A DNA stretch of 36,982 nucleotides from a candidate division CSSED10-310 bacterium (GTDB lineage: Bacteria; CSSED10-310), in assembly GCA_016927515.1 (NCBI GenBank), contig JAFGMN010000141.1, positions 1 through 36,982 of the forward strand, given 5' to 3'. How positions within the stretch are numbered: position 1 is the first letter of the stretch; the number at the start of each line of letters is the position of its first letter. Of the stretch, positions 1 through 8,188 are shown piece after piece. Position numbers and translations under genes: made by a program. Below the pieces are notes generated by a model. The model ran no database searches. It saw only the letters and a program-made list of their open reading frames with translations, and had not been told where the DNA came from.

Positions 1-59
1 AATTTCATCCTTCCGGCATCATGGATGCGAGAGGCATCCATTCATGGAGGAGACGATCG

Positions 60-3000
60 ATGAGGAAGCTGATAATATTCATGTTGCTTTCGGGATTCGC
101 ATGGGGAATCGTTCCGTCGGCGGAGGCGGACACGCAATGGACGGACATGGTCAGTCCGATCAATCATTCGGAATGGCCCGATATCGCCATTGCGGATTTC
201 AACACCGATGGTATTCCGGATATTGTTGCGGCGAATCCTGATGCCAGTGAAATGTTTTCGAATTATTCTGGTTTGCCCGTCTGGATTGGACGGATCTATA
301 ACGGTCCTGCCGGTGGTTACTATTGGGGTTTGGCCGGCGGGAGCAATGTGGATGGAACGGTAGCGAGCCTGCCGATTCCGGATCCCAACAATATCGGTCA
401 GGCACATGTTGCATGCGTGTTTACGGGAAATACGTGCAATATGATGGCCGAATGGACGTTTGAACTGGGGGGAGGCGCTGGAATCCTCGATGTGATCACC
501 ATCCAAGGCGAATCGACTTTTTCGGCGGAGATTCCACCGGGAGTTTATTGGCCGGTACGGTTTCACGCGATGAATGACAGATGGCAATTCACCCAGATCG
601 AGGGATCGGACACTTTTTCGGTCTCCAGTATTTTGCACAATACACAGGAGAACCAGATGGTTTTGGGTCAAGTTTATGTTTCGGATAACGCTGAGATCAC
701 CGTGTTGTGCCAGCGTGAAACAGCGCTTCACCCCGATGAGATTTTCGAAATCGTGACAGGAACCGTGCTGGGTGGAGTTCGCGGAATGTACCGTGACACA
801 TATCCCGACTATCGTTATTTAGAGAATCGCGATTTCGAAACGGAAATCCCGCCGGCAGAATGGTTCGTGGACCGGACGAATCTGATGGGGTTCCGGTATG
901 ATCTGCCTCAGAATTTCGGTGAGATTTTTCCCGGCGACAAGTATTATTTCCATACTCCCCTCGGACCATTCACCAACAACGGATACATTGCCGTTGAAGC
1001 GGCGGATATCAATCAGGATGGACAAGTGGATATCATCGGTGCGGGACCGGACGGGATTGATATATTTTACCAGGCGGGTCCATCAATCAGTTCAGTCGGT
1101 TTCATCGATGAACCCATTCTTCTGGATTTTCCGCCACGCCTTGATGTCCAGTTGGGAACACCCTTGGGTTACATCAATCCGAGTGTTGTGTACGATGAAG
1201 TCTGGTCGGTGACATGGCAGAATGATCGGTTCCTTGTAACGGGTGAAATTCTGGGATCCAGCGGTCCCGAATACTATGGCGGTGAATCAACATCGTATTG
1301 TCAGGAAATCTCGTTGATGGGATACTCCGGAACGGACTTCTCCAATGGGGATCGATTTACCTTTTCAACCAAACGGGTCAACTTCGCTGCCAGGACCGGA
1401 CCGGTTACGGCCAACAGCTACTCCAATATGGCCGTTGGCGATGTGGATCGCAACGGATGGATGGATGTTTTGGCCGGAAAAGAGTCCGGGGGATTCGATG
1501 TCTTCACGTTTGACGGGATCAATTGGACCTTCTCGTCCACGATTCCTTTTTCCGGCATTATCTCCGATATCGTGCTGAAGGATGTCAATCGCGATGGATG
1601 GCTCGATGTCGTTGCTTCCAGTAATACCGGTATTCACTTCTGGGAAGGCCTGCCAGCAGGTGGTTGGAGTTCGGACAAGGGACCTGCTTTCGGTCGGGCT
1701 TTTCTGGGAGTGACAACCGGCGATTTCAATAAAGATGGATACATCGACATCGCCGCCACAGAAGATCTTGCCGCTCAGACCGGCTCAATCGAAGTGTTTT
1801 ACCTGACTGCCGAGGAAACATGGTTTCAGAATGCCCGCGCAACGGTTCCGGTCGCCAACCCAAACAATATCGGTGATGGATTCATGGGGATGGTCCGGGT
1901 ATCAAACACGACCACAGTAGCGGAATCCTGGCGGGTCGTCTGCGAAACCGCACAGCCCGATGGCGGTCTATTCAAAGTGACAGGCAGCCGGAGCGGGCAG
2001 CAAGCCCAGTATGCCCGTGTTGGGGAGCTGTTTTCATCTGACAATAGCGAAGTGGAATTCACGCTGTTCGATGGCGATGTCGATTATCAAGTCGGCGATT
2101 TCTTTACTTTCCAGACCGGTCGAGGCCCCCTGGAACTGCGGCAATTCGGGAAATTGGATTCCAGTGACCTGGATAACGATGGAAATTTGGATCTTTTTGC
2201 CGTCTCGCTTGAAAACTACGGAGTCGGTGTGTGGTTTGGAAACAGCAATTACGGCTGGACCGCGGATACGCCGCCTGAATCGAGCAGTTCATGGCAGGAA
2301 ATCAACACCGGTCATGATCTGAATTTTGATGGAAATCCCGATATTGTTGTCGGGAGTTATGCCAACGTGGGCGAATCCGGCAGTGGTATCAAAATCTGGA
2401 CCGGAAAGCATACCAATGAAAACACGTGGACCGGCTGGATTTACCAGCTGATCGGAACCGGTCGCTTCAATAAGATCGATAACGGAGATTTCAATATCGA
2501 TGGTGCACTTGATGTCGTTCTGGCCTGTGACGATGAATCCGCTGAGGGAATCTGGGTTTTCACGGGGAATAACCTTGGTGATTTCACCAAGGTAACCACC
2601 TCAGTAACGACGAAAAAGGGCTATTTTTCAGTCATCACAGGCGACTTCAACATGGATGGCCGGAGTGATATAGTGGCGGGTCATAAAACAAGCGGTTTCG
2701 ATGTTTTCCTGACCCGTGACGATCTCACGTGGAGTCTCAGTACGAGTTCAGTCACGCTGGGAGAAGTGTATGATTTAGCTGCGGCCGACGTTGATCATGA
2801 CGGCGATTTGGACCTGGCGATTGCTCAGAGTTATATCAGTCCGGACCGCCCGGGCGTGGTGGTCTATTTCAATGACGGGAACGGATACTTCAACGAGACC
2901 AACAAACGGATTCTGCCGAGCGCCTTATATAATCACTGGAGTGTCGAGTTGATCGACCTGGATGTAAATGGAGCGCTTGATGTCGTCACAACCAACACGG

Positions 3001-5051
3001 GCGGTAATCCGGGCGTGCAGGTCTACTACGGATTTTTCGATGACGAGGAATGGTTGTTGTCATCACCGGTGAACTTTGTTGATCCATCCGGCTTGGACCA
3101 CAATTACGGATTGATCGGCATGGATTTCAACCTCGATAACCGGCCGGACTTTATTGTCGGTGAAGATGGTCATGCATGCACCACGTATATTGGATTCTCC
3201 GGTCTCTCACTGGAATGCAATTTTGGGTTTACCGGTTTGGGCTTCGGAAAAATCCGGGATTTGGATACCGATGACCTGAACAACGATGGCTATCCCGATG
3301 TCGTGATTGCGACGGAACAAAATGGTGTCCTGGCATATAAAACAATTCCCGGTTATCCGGGGTTACCATCTTTTGGTTTCGCCCCGATCACGCATCCCGC
3401 AAACAATGGGGATTATGTGGGTATTACCGTCGCCGATTTTACGAGCGACGGATTACCTGATGTTATCGCTGCGAGAAATCAGGATTCCGGCGTATCCGGC
3501 ATCGATATGTGGATCAGTTATCGCGACTTTACCATGGCCAAGGTGAATTCGACCTATCCGTCTGACGGTGGAGAATTTAATGTCGGTGCGGATTCATCCA
3601 TTTATGTGAATTTTTCAGAGCCAATGGATCCTGCAACGATGACCTACGATAACATACAGCTGACACGAGAAGGCGAACCGGTCGGGTATTCGTTCATTAT
3701 GGTCAATAATAACGACCGGTTACAGATAACTCCCGCCAAGATGATCCGTGATCAGGAGTATGCGGTTCGCATCGTGGGAGGACCGAACGGCGTTCGGGAC
3801 AGCAACGGCAACATGTTCGACGGCAATTTCAACAATCAGGCGGATCCGTCGCCTGTTGACGATTTCGAGTTCACATTCACAACAGTCGATCGCGTGAAAC
3901 CTTCGATCCCAATCGGTTTGATCGTAACCCCTGGTGATGCATCCGCGACAGTCCAGTGGACCGCAAACTCCCATCCAATACTCGATGAGGATCTGGATGG
4001 ATACTATGTCATCTGGGAACTGGCCGATGAATCGGAAGATATTAAATACTCCTTCTATTCAAAAGAAGAACTGGGATCTCCTCCACGTATAACAATCCGG
4101 GGCTTGTCAAATGAACTCGAGATTCTGTGCTCCGTTGTAGCGAAAGATTTCACCGGGAATGAATCGAGTTTCAGCGAGAAAGTTCCGGTGATTCCTCAGC
4201 CGGTCCGGCCTCAGATCTGGTGGGCCGGGATGTACGATTCCCTGATTCAATCATCGGCCGGTGGAGAAATGTCTATTGTTGCTTACGTCTTCGATTATCA
4301 GGGCGATACCGAATCGGTCGAATTGTATTTCAACGATCTGCCCACCGGGGTATTTCTCCAGGATGGCGGTCATCCCGACTTCCCTCCAGGACTGGGATTA
4401 TATGCCCTGTATGCGCCACTCGGGCCACTCAATACCGGATTTGTCCAGTTCCCCTTCCAACTGGTCGCGCATGACATCTCCGGGAACCACAGTCTGATGT
4501 GGCCGTATTTTCATGTTCAAAAGAATATTCCCGGCGGGGAACAATCATCCTCCAAAGCAATGCCCGAAATCGGGTCGTGGGAGAGCTATTTTGCACATCG
4601 AAACCAGGAGTTTATCGCTCGAACGACCATCCCATTCGATCGAGCCCAGCCATCGATTTCGCCCAATCGGCCGCAGATTCTCTGCGCCGGTTATAGCGCT
4701 CATCCCGAAGCCGATTACGAGTGGGGCGCACGGCACTGGTTGACCGCCATCATACTCGATCCGAATAATCCCTCCGGCGGACACGACATGGCCTATGTCG
4801 ATTTATTCATCAATGGCACTCCCGCCTACCGGCTAGGCGCATCCGGAATCGCCAACGAAGGATTCATCGACGAACTCAATTTAACCCCGGTTCTGTGGGG
4901 TATCGACTTGAGCTGGTATGGCTCTGAAAACGATCCGGACGGCCCGGAGGGCGAGAATCACTGGCCGGCCGGTCCGCAGTTCCTAGAAATTCAGGCCGTC
5001 GATCGACAAGGCAATGCCAGCGATATCTGGCCGAATTTCACGATCAACTAA
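60..5051 (+). CDS. Secreted FG-GAP/VCBS repeat protein with C-terminal Ig-like domains
   Basis: A 1663-residue exported protein. I start it at the ATG of MRKLIIF rather than the upstream ATG at 21, because GGAGGAG sits 7 nt before it and a signal peptide ending near PSAEA follows directly. About fourteen Asp-rich loops of the form DxNxDGxxD (for example DFNTDGIPD and DVDHDGDLD) mark FG-GAP/VCBS repeats, which bind calcium and fold as beta-propeller blades. Between blades in the N-terminal 700 residues lie repeated modules of about 90 residues that I do not recognise. After the propeller come a Big_5-like domain (nt 3540-3890), a fibronectin type III-like domain (nt 3896-4196) and two similar C-terminal domains, each opening with RPQI and ending in a WPxF motif. 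Likely a cell-surface or secreted adhesion or binding protein. No catalytic motif, transmembrane anchor or sorting signal is visible. It appears monocistronic. The exact function is unknown. Confidence 0.9.
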   Translation: MRKLIIFMLLSGFAWGIVPSAEADTQWTDMVSPINHSEWPDIAIADFNTDGIPDIVAANPDASEMFSNYSGLPVWIGRIYNGPAGGYYWGLAGGSNVDGTVASLPIPDPNNIGQAHVACVFTGNTCNMMAEWTFELGGGAGILDVITIQGESTFSAEIPPGVYWPVRFHAMNDRWQFTQIEGSDTFSVSSILHNTQENQMVLGQVYVSDNAEITVLCQRETALHPDEIFEIVTGTVLGGVRGMYRDTYPDYRYLENRDFETEIPPAEWFVDRTNLMGFRYDLPQNFGEIFPGDKYYFHTPLGPFTNNGYIAVEAADINQDGQVDIIGAGPDGIDIFYQAGPSISSVGFIDEPILLDFPPRLDVQLGTPLGYINPSVVYDEVWSVTWQNDRFLVTGEILGSSGPEYYGGESTSYCQEISLMGYSGTDFSNGDRFTFSTKRVNFAARTGPVTANSYSNMAVGDVDRNGWMDVLAGKESGGFDVFTFDGINWTFSSTIPFSGIISDIVLKDVNRDGWLDVVASSNTGIHFWEGLPAGGWSSDKGPAFGRAFLGVTTGDFNKDGYIDIAATEDLAAQTGSIEVFYLTAEETWFQNARATVPVANPNNIGDGFMGMVRVSNTTTVAESWRVVCETAQPDGGLFKVTGSRSGQQAQYARVGELFSSDNSEVEFTLFDGDVDYQVGDFFTFQTGRGPLELRQFGKLDSSDLDNDGNLDLFAVSLENYGVGVWFGNSNYGWTADTPPESSSSWQEINTGHDLNFDGNPDIVVGSYANVGESGSGIKIWTGKHTNENTWTGWIYQLIGTGRFNKIDNGDFNIDGALDVVLACDDESAEGIWVFTGNNLGDFTKVTTSVTTKKGYFSVITGDFNMDGRSDIVAGHKTSGFDVFLTRDDLTWSLSTSSVTLGEVYDLAAADVDHDGDLDLAIAQSYISPDRPGVVVYFNDGNGYFNETNKRILPSALYNHWSVELIDLDVNGALDVVTTNTGGNPGVQVYYGFFDDEEWLLSSPVNFVDPSGLDHNYGLIGMDFNLDNRPDFIVGEDGHACTTYIGFSGLSLECNFGFTGLGFGKIRDLDTDDLNNDGYPDVVIATEQNGVLAYKTIPGYPGLPSFGFAPITHPANNGDYVGITVADFTSDGLPDVIAARNQDSGVSGIDMWISYRDFTMAKVNSTYPSDGGEFNVGADSSIYVNFSEPMDPATMTYDNIQLTREGEPVGYSFIMVNNNDRLQITPAKMIRDQEYAVRIVGGPNGVRDSNGNMFDGNFNNQADPSPVDDFEFTFTTVDRVKPSIPIGLIVTPGDASATVQWTANSHPILDEDLDGYYVIWELADESEDIKYSFYSKEELGSPPRITIRGLSNELEILCSVVAKDFTGNESSFSEKVPVIPQPVRPQIWWAGMYDSLIQSSAGGEMSIVAYVFDYQGDTESVELYFNDLPTGVFLQDGGHPDFPPGLGLYALYAPLGPLNTGFVQFPFQLVAHDISGNHSLMWPYFHVQKNIPGGEQSSSKAMPEIGSWESYFAHRNQEFIARTTIPFDRAQPSISPNRPQILCAGYSAHPEADYEWGARHWLTAIILDPNNPSGGHDMAYVDLFINGTPAYRLGASGIANEGFIDELNLTPVLWGIDLSWYGSENDPDGPEGENHWPAGPQFLEIQAVDRQGNASDIWPNFTIN

Positions 5052-5081
5052 TCGATATTGATCCATCCGATCAACACGCGC

Positions 5082-5120
5082 AAACGTCCCCTGAAACGGC
5101 TTTCAGGGGACGTTTTTTTT
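5082..5120 (+). terminator. Strong rho-independent terminator
   Basis: A perfect 15-bp stem (AAACGTCCCCTGAAA paired with its complement) with the loop CGGC is followed by eight T residues. It lies 30 nt after the stop of the FG-GAP gene and ends its transcript. It stops only about 30 nt before the start of thpR. Confidence 0.93.
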
Positions 5121-5151
5121 GTGTATGATGCTGGCCGGGAGATTCTCGGAC

Positions 5152-5763
5152 GTGCTGACAGAACCATTCCTAAGAACATTCATCGCCGTACCCATGCCGG
5201 ATTCGGTCATCGCTGAACTGGCTGGGTCCTTGGCGGAGTTGCGCCGAGAGGCATTCCATGGTGTCCGCTGGGTTTCACCCAGTGCATTGCATCTCACGGT
5301 TAAGTTTCTTGGCGAAACACCACGCGACAACCTTCCTGTCATCTGTGATCTTTTAAACCGAGTGGGTCGAGCTAATCCGTCATATTCATTACAGATTGAG
5401 GGGTTCGGTGCATTTCCGAACACACGTCGACCCCGGGTTCTATGGACGGGATTCCATCCTCCACCCCCACCGCATTTTTCACTGGTCGAAGCCATCGAAT
5501 CCGCCATGAAATCCATCGGATTTAATCGCGAATCCCGGCCGCACAGCGCGCATATCACGGTGGCGCGGATACCCGGTCATTGGACGGACCCATGGCCCAG
5601 TCGCGACATTTTTGTAAATTTATTTGACAATATACCGCCTTTTATTGTAAATAAAATTGTCTTGATTGAAAGCACGTTATCTTCTCAAGGAGCGAAATAC
5701 TCTCGTTTACATGAAGCCGCTGTTGGAGGCGGTAAAGATTCAGGAGGTATCACAGATGGTTAA
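5152..5763 (+). CDS. thpR: RNA 2',3'-cyclic phosphodiesterase (2H family, LigT-like)
   Basis: Member of the 2H phosphodiesterase superfamily, which hydrolyses 2',3'-cyclic phosphate RNA ends to 2'-phosphates and can ligate tRNA halves in vitro. Both HxTx catalytic motifs are present: HLTV early in the protein and HITV near the middle of its second half. I start at GTG 5152, giving [13 protein letters not shown], which resembles the N-terminus I recall for the E. coli protein; GGGAGA lies 9 nt upstream. ATGs at 5125 and 5128 are alternatives but have no ribosome binding site and abut the terminator. About 203 residues, slightly above the usual 175-190. The stop codon overlaps the recA start by 8 nt. 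thpR next to recA is a known neighbourhood, often with cinA in front, but here cinA is absent. A TATGAT at 5124-5129 could be a -10 box; no good -35 accompanies it. Confidence 0.88.
   Translation: MLTEPFLRTFIAVPMPDSVIAELAGSLAELRREAFHGVRWVSPSALHLTVKFLGETPRDNLPVICDLLNRVGRANPSYSLQIEGFGAFPNTRRPRVLWTGFHPPPPPHFSLVEAIESAMKSIGFNRESRPHSAHITVARIPGHWTDPWPSRDIFVNLFDNIPPFIVNKIVLIESTLSSQGAKYSRLHEAAVGGGKDSGGITDG
5619..5655 (+). promoter_or_regulatory. AT-rich inverted repeat with TTGACA, candidate recA control region
   Basis: TTTATTTGACAAT and ATTGTAAATAAA form an imperfect dyad (one unpaired G) around a 12-nt spacer. It lies within the thpR coding sequence about 100 nt before recA. The left arm contains a perfect TTGACA at 5624-5629. 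The best -10 at normal spacing, TAAATA at 5648 (18 nt), is poor; TAAAAT at 5652 is better but 22 nt away. The region is far richer in A/T than the surrounding gene. It could be an internal recA promoter and repressor site (a LexA-type role is inference), or simply an RNA hairpin. Confidence 0.35.
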
Positions 5764-6829
5764 GAAAACGACGGTGAATCCGGGTGAAAACCGTGAGCGA
5801 GCGTTAAGCAGTGCGGTTGCGCAGATTGAAAGGCAATTTGGTAAGGGTGCCATCATGCGGTTGGGTGATACGGGGCCTCGATTCGATATCAGCGTCATTC
5901 CGACTGGGTGCATTACGTTGGATATCGCCACTGGCATTGGCGGGTATCCGAAGGGGCGAATCGTTGAGATTTATGGACCGGAAGCGTCGGGCAAAACGAC
6001 GCTGGCGTTACATCTCATAGCGGAGTCTCAGAAAGTGGGTGGTATCTGTGCGTTTATTGATGCCGAGCATGCGTTGGATGCATCGTATGCGCGACGTTTA
6101 GGGGTTAACACCGACGAGTTGTTGATCTCGCAGCCGGATTCCGGTGAGCAAGCACTGGAAATCGGTGAATTACTTGTTCGGAGCGGATCGGTGGATGTGA
6201 TTGTCATCGATTCCGTAGCAGCGCTTGTTCCGCGAGCCGAATTAGAAGGAGAAATGGGGGATGTCCATGTTGGACTGCAAGCGCGTCTGATGTCGCAAGC
6301 CCTTCGTAAGCTGGCTGCAACAATCTCAAAATCCAACACATGTTTTGTTTTTATCAATCAGATCCGCGAAAAAGTTGGAGTCATGTTTGGTAACCCTGAA
6401 ACCACGACTGGCGGCCGGGCGTTAAAATTTTATTCTTCGATGCGCCTTGAAGTCCGACGGGCTGCACCCATCAAGGAGGGAACGGAGATCGTCGGTAACC
6501 GTACCGTCGTAAAAGTCGTAAAAAACAAGCTCTCAGCGCCGTTTAAAAAAGCTGAATTCGATATTATCTACGGCAGCGGCATTTCCCGCGAAGGCAGTCT
6601 GGTCGATTTGGCCCTGATGCAAGAACTGATCATAAAAAGCGGTGTCTGGTTTTCGTATGGTGAGACCCGCATGGGGCAAGGCCGGGAAAACGCCAAACGA
6701 TTTCTTCAGGAAAATCCGGCAGTAGCCCACGAACTCGAACAAAAAATTAAAGACTCGGGGGTCCTCCCGGTATCGAATGATTCTGAGGGGACCGACGATC
6801 CAGGCATGGAAACTATTCTCGAGGAGTGA
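5756..6829 (+). CDS. recA: Recombinase RecA
   Basis: DNA strand-exchange recombinase that forms ATP-dependent filaments on single-stranded DNA, drives homologous recombination and normally triggers LexA cleavage in the SOS response. 357 residues, close to the family norm of about 350. Walker A GPEASGKT is at residues 74-81, Walker B is [10 protein letters not shown], and the DNA-binding loop region carries [13 protein letters not shown] and [10 protein letters not shown]. The C-terminus is acidic, as in other RecA proteins, where the tail tempers activity. The ATG at 5756 has AGGAGG 8 nt upstream, which excludes the 30-residue extension offered by the ORF track. It overlaps the end of thpR, so translation is probably coupled. 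No recX follows. Confidence 0.98.
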   Translation: MVKKTTVNPGENRERALSSAVAQIERQFGKGAIMRLGDTGPRFDISVIPTGCITLDIATGIGGYPKGRIVEIYGPEASGKTTLALHLIAESQKVGGICAFIDAEHALDASYARRLGVNTDELLISQPDSGEQALEIGELLVRSGSVDVIVIDSVAALVPRAELEGEMGDVHVGLQARLMSQALRKLAATISKSNTCFVFINQIREKVGVMFGNPETTTGGRALKFYSSMRLEVRRAAPIKEGTEIVGNRTVVKVVKNKLSAPFKKAEFDIIYGSGISREGSLVDLALMQELIIKSGVWFSYGETRMGQGRENAKRFLQENPAVAHELEQKIKDSGVLPVSNDSEGTDDPGMETILEE

Positions 6830-6863
6830 CCCCATACTTCACGCCTTCGGTGAACGAGACAGC

Positions 6864-6893
6864 TTGACGAAACGCCGCGTTCCTTTCTAGACT
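6864..6893 (+). promoter_or_regulatory. Candidate sigma-70 promoter for the pilT-alaS operon
   Basis: TTGACG at 6864-6869 (5 of 6 consensus) and TAGACT at 6888-6893 (4 of 6) are separated by 18 nt in the 117-nt gap after recA. Transcription would begin near 6900, just before a small hairpin. Judged by eye only. Confidence 0.4.
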
Positions 6894-6904
6894 GGTTTAC
6901 GATT

Positions 6905-6920
6905 GGTAGTTGATACTACC
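6905..6920 (+). other. Small hairpin in the leader of the pilT-like gene
   Basis: GGTAGT and ACTACC form a perfect 6-bp stem around the loop TGAT. The stem ends 6 nt before the AAAGGAGG ribosome binding site, and the motif CGATTG or GATTG flanks it on both sides. No T tract follows, so it is not a terminator. It may stabilise the transcript 5' end or be a dyad protein site; neither can be told from sequence. Confidence 0.35.
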
Positions 6921-6946
6921 GATTGCAAAGGAGGATCATCGATTCG

Positions 6947-8143
6947 ATGGAATTGAAGGAATTACTTAGGATATCCACTGAACGCGGCGCTTCTGATATC
7001 CACATCAAGGTCGGCCGGCAACCGGTTCTTCGAATCAATGGGGCATTGGTGCCGATGCTGGAGAAAAAGCGCTTGATGCAGGAAGAAATCACTGCTATTG
7101 CCTTCGAAATCATGAATGATTATCAGAAGGAAAAATTCAAAAGAAACAATGAGATCGATTTGGCCTACAGCGTCCCGGGACTTGGCCGGTTTCGCGTCAA
7201 CGTGTTCCGCCAGCGTGGAACCATCGGCATGGTTTTCAGGTTCATTCCCATGCGGATTAAAACCCTGGATGAGCTTCACCTGCCTAAAATCCTTCAGAAA
7301 ATCGCCTTAGAAGAACGAGGGTTAATTCTCTGTACCGGAACAACAGGAAGCGGTAAGTCAACAACGCTTGCCGCCATGATCGACTACATCAACGAGCATC
7401 GCACATCGCATATCATGACGATCGAAGACCCGATCGAATATCTGCATCGAGACAAGAAAGCGATCATCAATCAACGCGAACTTGGATCCGATACATTCTC
7501 TTTTTCCGATGCTCTCCGATCAGCTCTCCGCCAGGACCCCGATGTCATCCTCGTCGGTGAAATGAGAGACTTTGCAACAATTGAAACCGCGCTGGCTGCA
7601 GCAGAAACCGGGCATGTCGTTTTCAGTACCCTTCACACGATGGATGCCGTTGAAACCATCCAACGGATTATCGCTTTTTATCCACCCTATCAACAGCAGC
7701 AGATTCGATTGCAACTGGCATCAGTCCTGAAAGCTGTTATCTCGCAACGACTCGTTCCGCGGGCCGACGATAAAGGCCGTGTCCCAGCAGTTGAAATCAT
7801 GCGTTCGACCGCCCTGATCCGAGATTGTCTCATCGATCCGCTCAAAACCGTATCAATTCACGATGCTATCGAACAGGGCGTATCCCAATACAGGATGCAG
7901 AGTTTCGACCAGTCGCTCCGCATGCTCGTGAAAAGCGGGCTGATTACGTACCAGGAAGCCCTGCGGCGCTGCTCGAATCCGGATGATTTCGCCCTAAAAT
8001 TCAAAGGAATCACCACTACCTCGGATATGGCTCTGGAAGACATGGAGGGCGTTATTGGAAGCACATTAGACGATGATATCGAAACCAGCGAATTGGGTTC
8101 CGATTCATCTGACTTCGATTTTACTAACCAATTCAGTACCTGA
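6947..8143 (+). CDS. PilT/PilU-like type IV pilus retraction ATPase (divergent paralogue)
   Basis: Hexameric secretion-type ATPase that would act at the inner-membrane base of a type IV pilus to power retraction. Visible motifs are Walker A GTTGSGKST, Asp box TIEDPIEYLH, Walker B DPDVILVGEMRD and a His box FSTLHTMDAVE. The PilT signature AIRNLIRE is changed to ALIRDCLID, unlike the second pilT in this window. The last 50 or so residues form an acidic, serine-rich tail ending near SDFDFTNQFST, making the protein 398 residues instead of the usual 345-370. The ATG at 6947 follows AAAGGAGG with 12 nt spacing, slightly long, but the protein starts there in register with other PilT N-termini. First gene of the alaS operon. 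A PilU-like accessory role is an inference from the altered signature. Confidence 0.9.
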   Translation: MELKELLRISTERGASDIHIKVGRQPVLRINGALVPMLEKKRLMQEEITAIAFEIMNDYQKEKFKRNNEIDLAYSVPGLGRFRVNVFRQRGTIGMVFRFIPMRIKTLDELHLPKILQKIALEERGLILCTGTTGSGKSTTLAAMIDYINEHRTSHIMTIEDPIEYLHRDKKAIINQRELGSDTFSFSDALRSALRQDPDVILVGEMRDFATIETALAAAETGHVVFSTLHTMDAVETIQRIIAFYPPYQQQQIRLQLASVLKAVISQRLVPRADDKGRVPAVEIMRSTALIRDCLIDPLKTVSIHDAIEQGVSQYRMQSFDQSLRMLVKSGLITYQEALRRCSNPDDFALKFKGITTTSDMALEDMEGVIGSTLDDDIETSELGSDSSDFDFTNQFST

Positions 8144-8188
8144 TCATCACTCCCCTTTACCAACCGCATGGCACGCAAGGACCAGACC

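Noticed and set aside
1-59. Promoter for the FG-GAP gene
   Set aside because: Only 59 nt are available upstream and no -35/-10 pair is visible.
42-731. 229-residue minus-strand ORF opposite the FG-GAP gene
   Set aside because: Arg/His-rich shadow frame with no motif; the sense frame shows clear repeats.
6838-6854. Possible terminator after recA (TTCAC-GCCTTCG-GTGAA)
   Set aside because: Only a 5-bp stem and no T tract follows.
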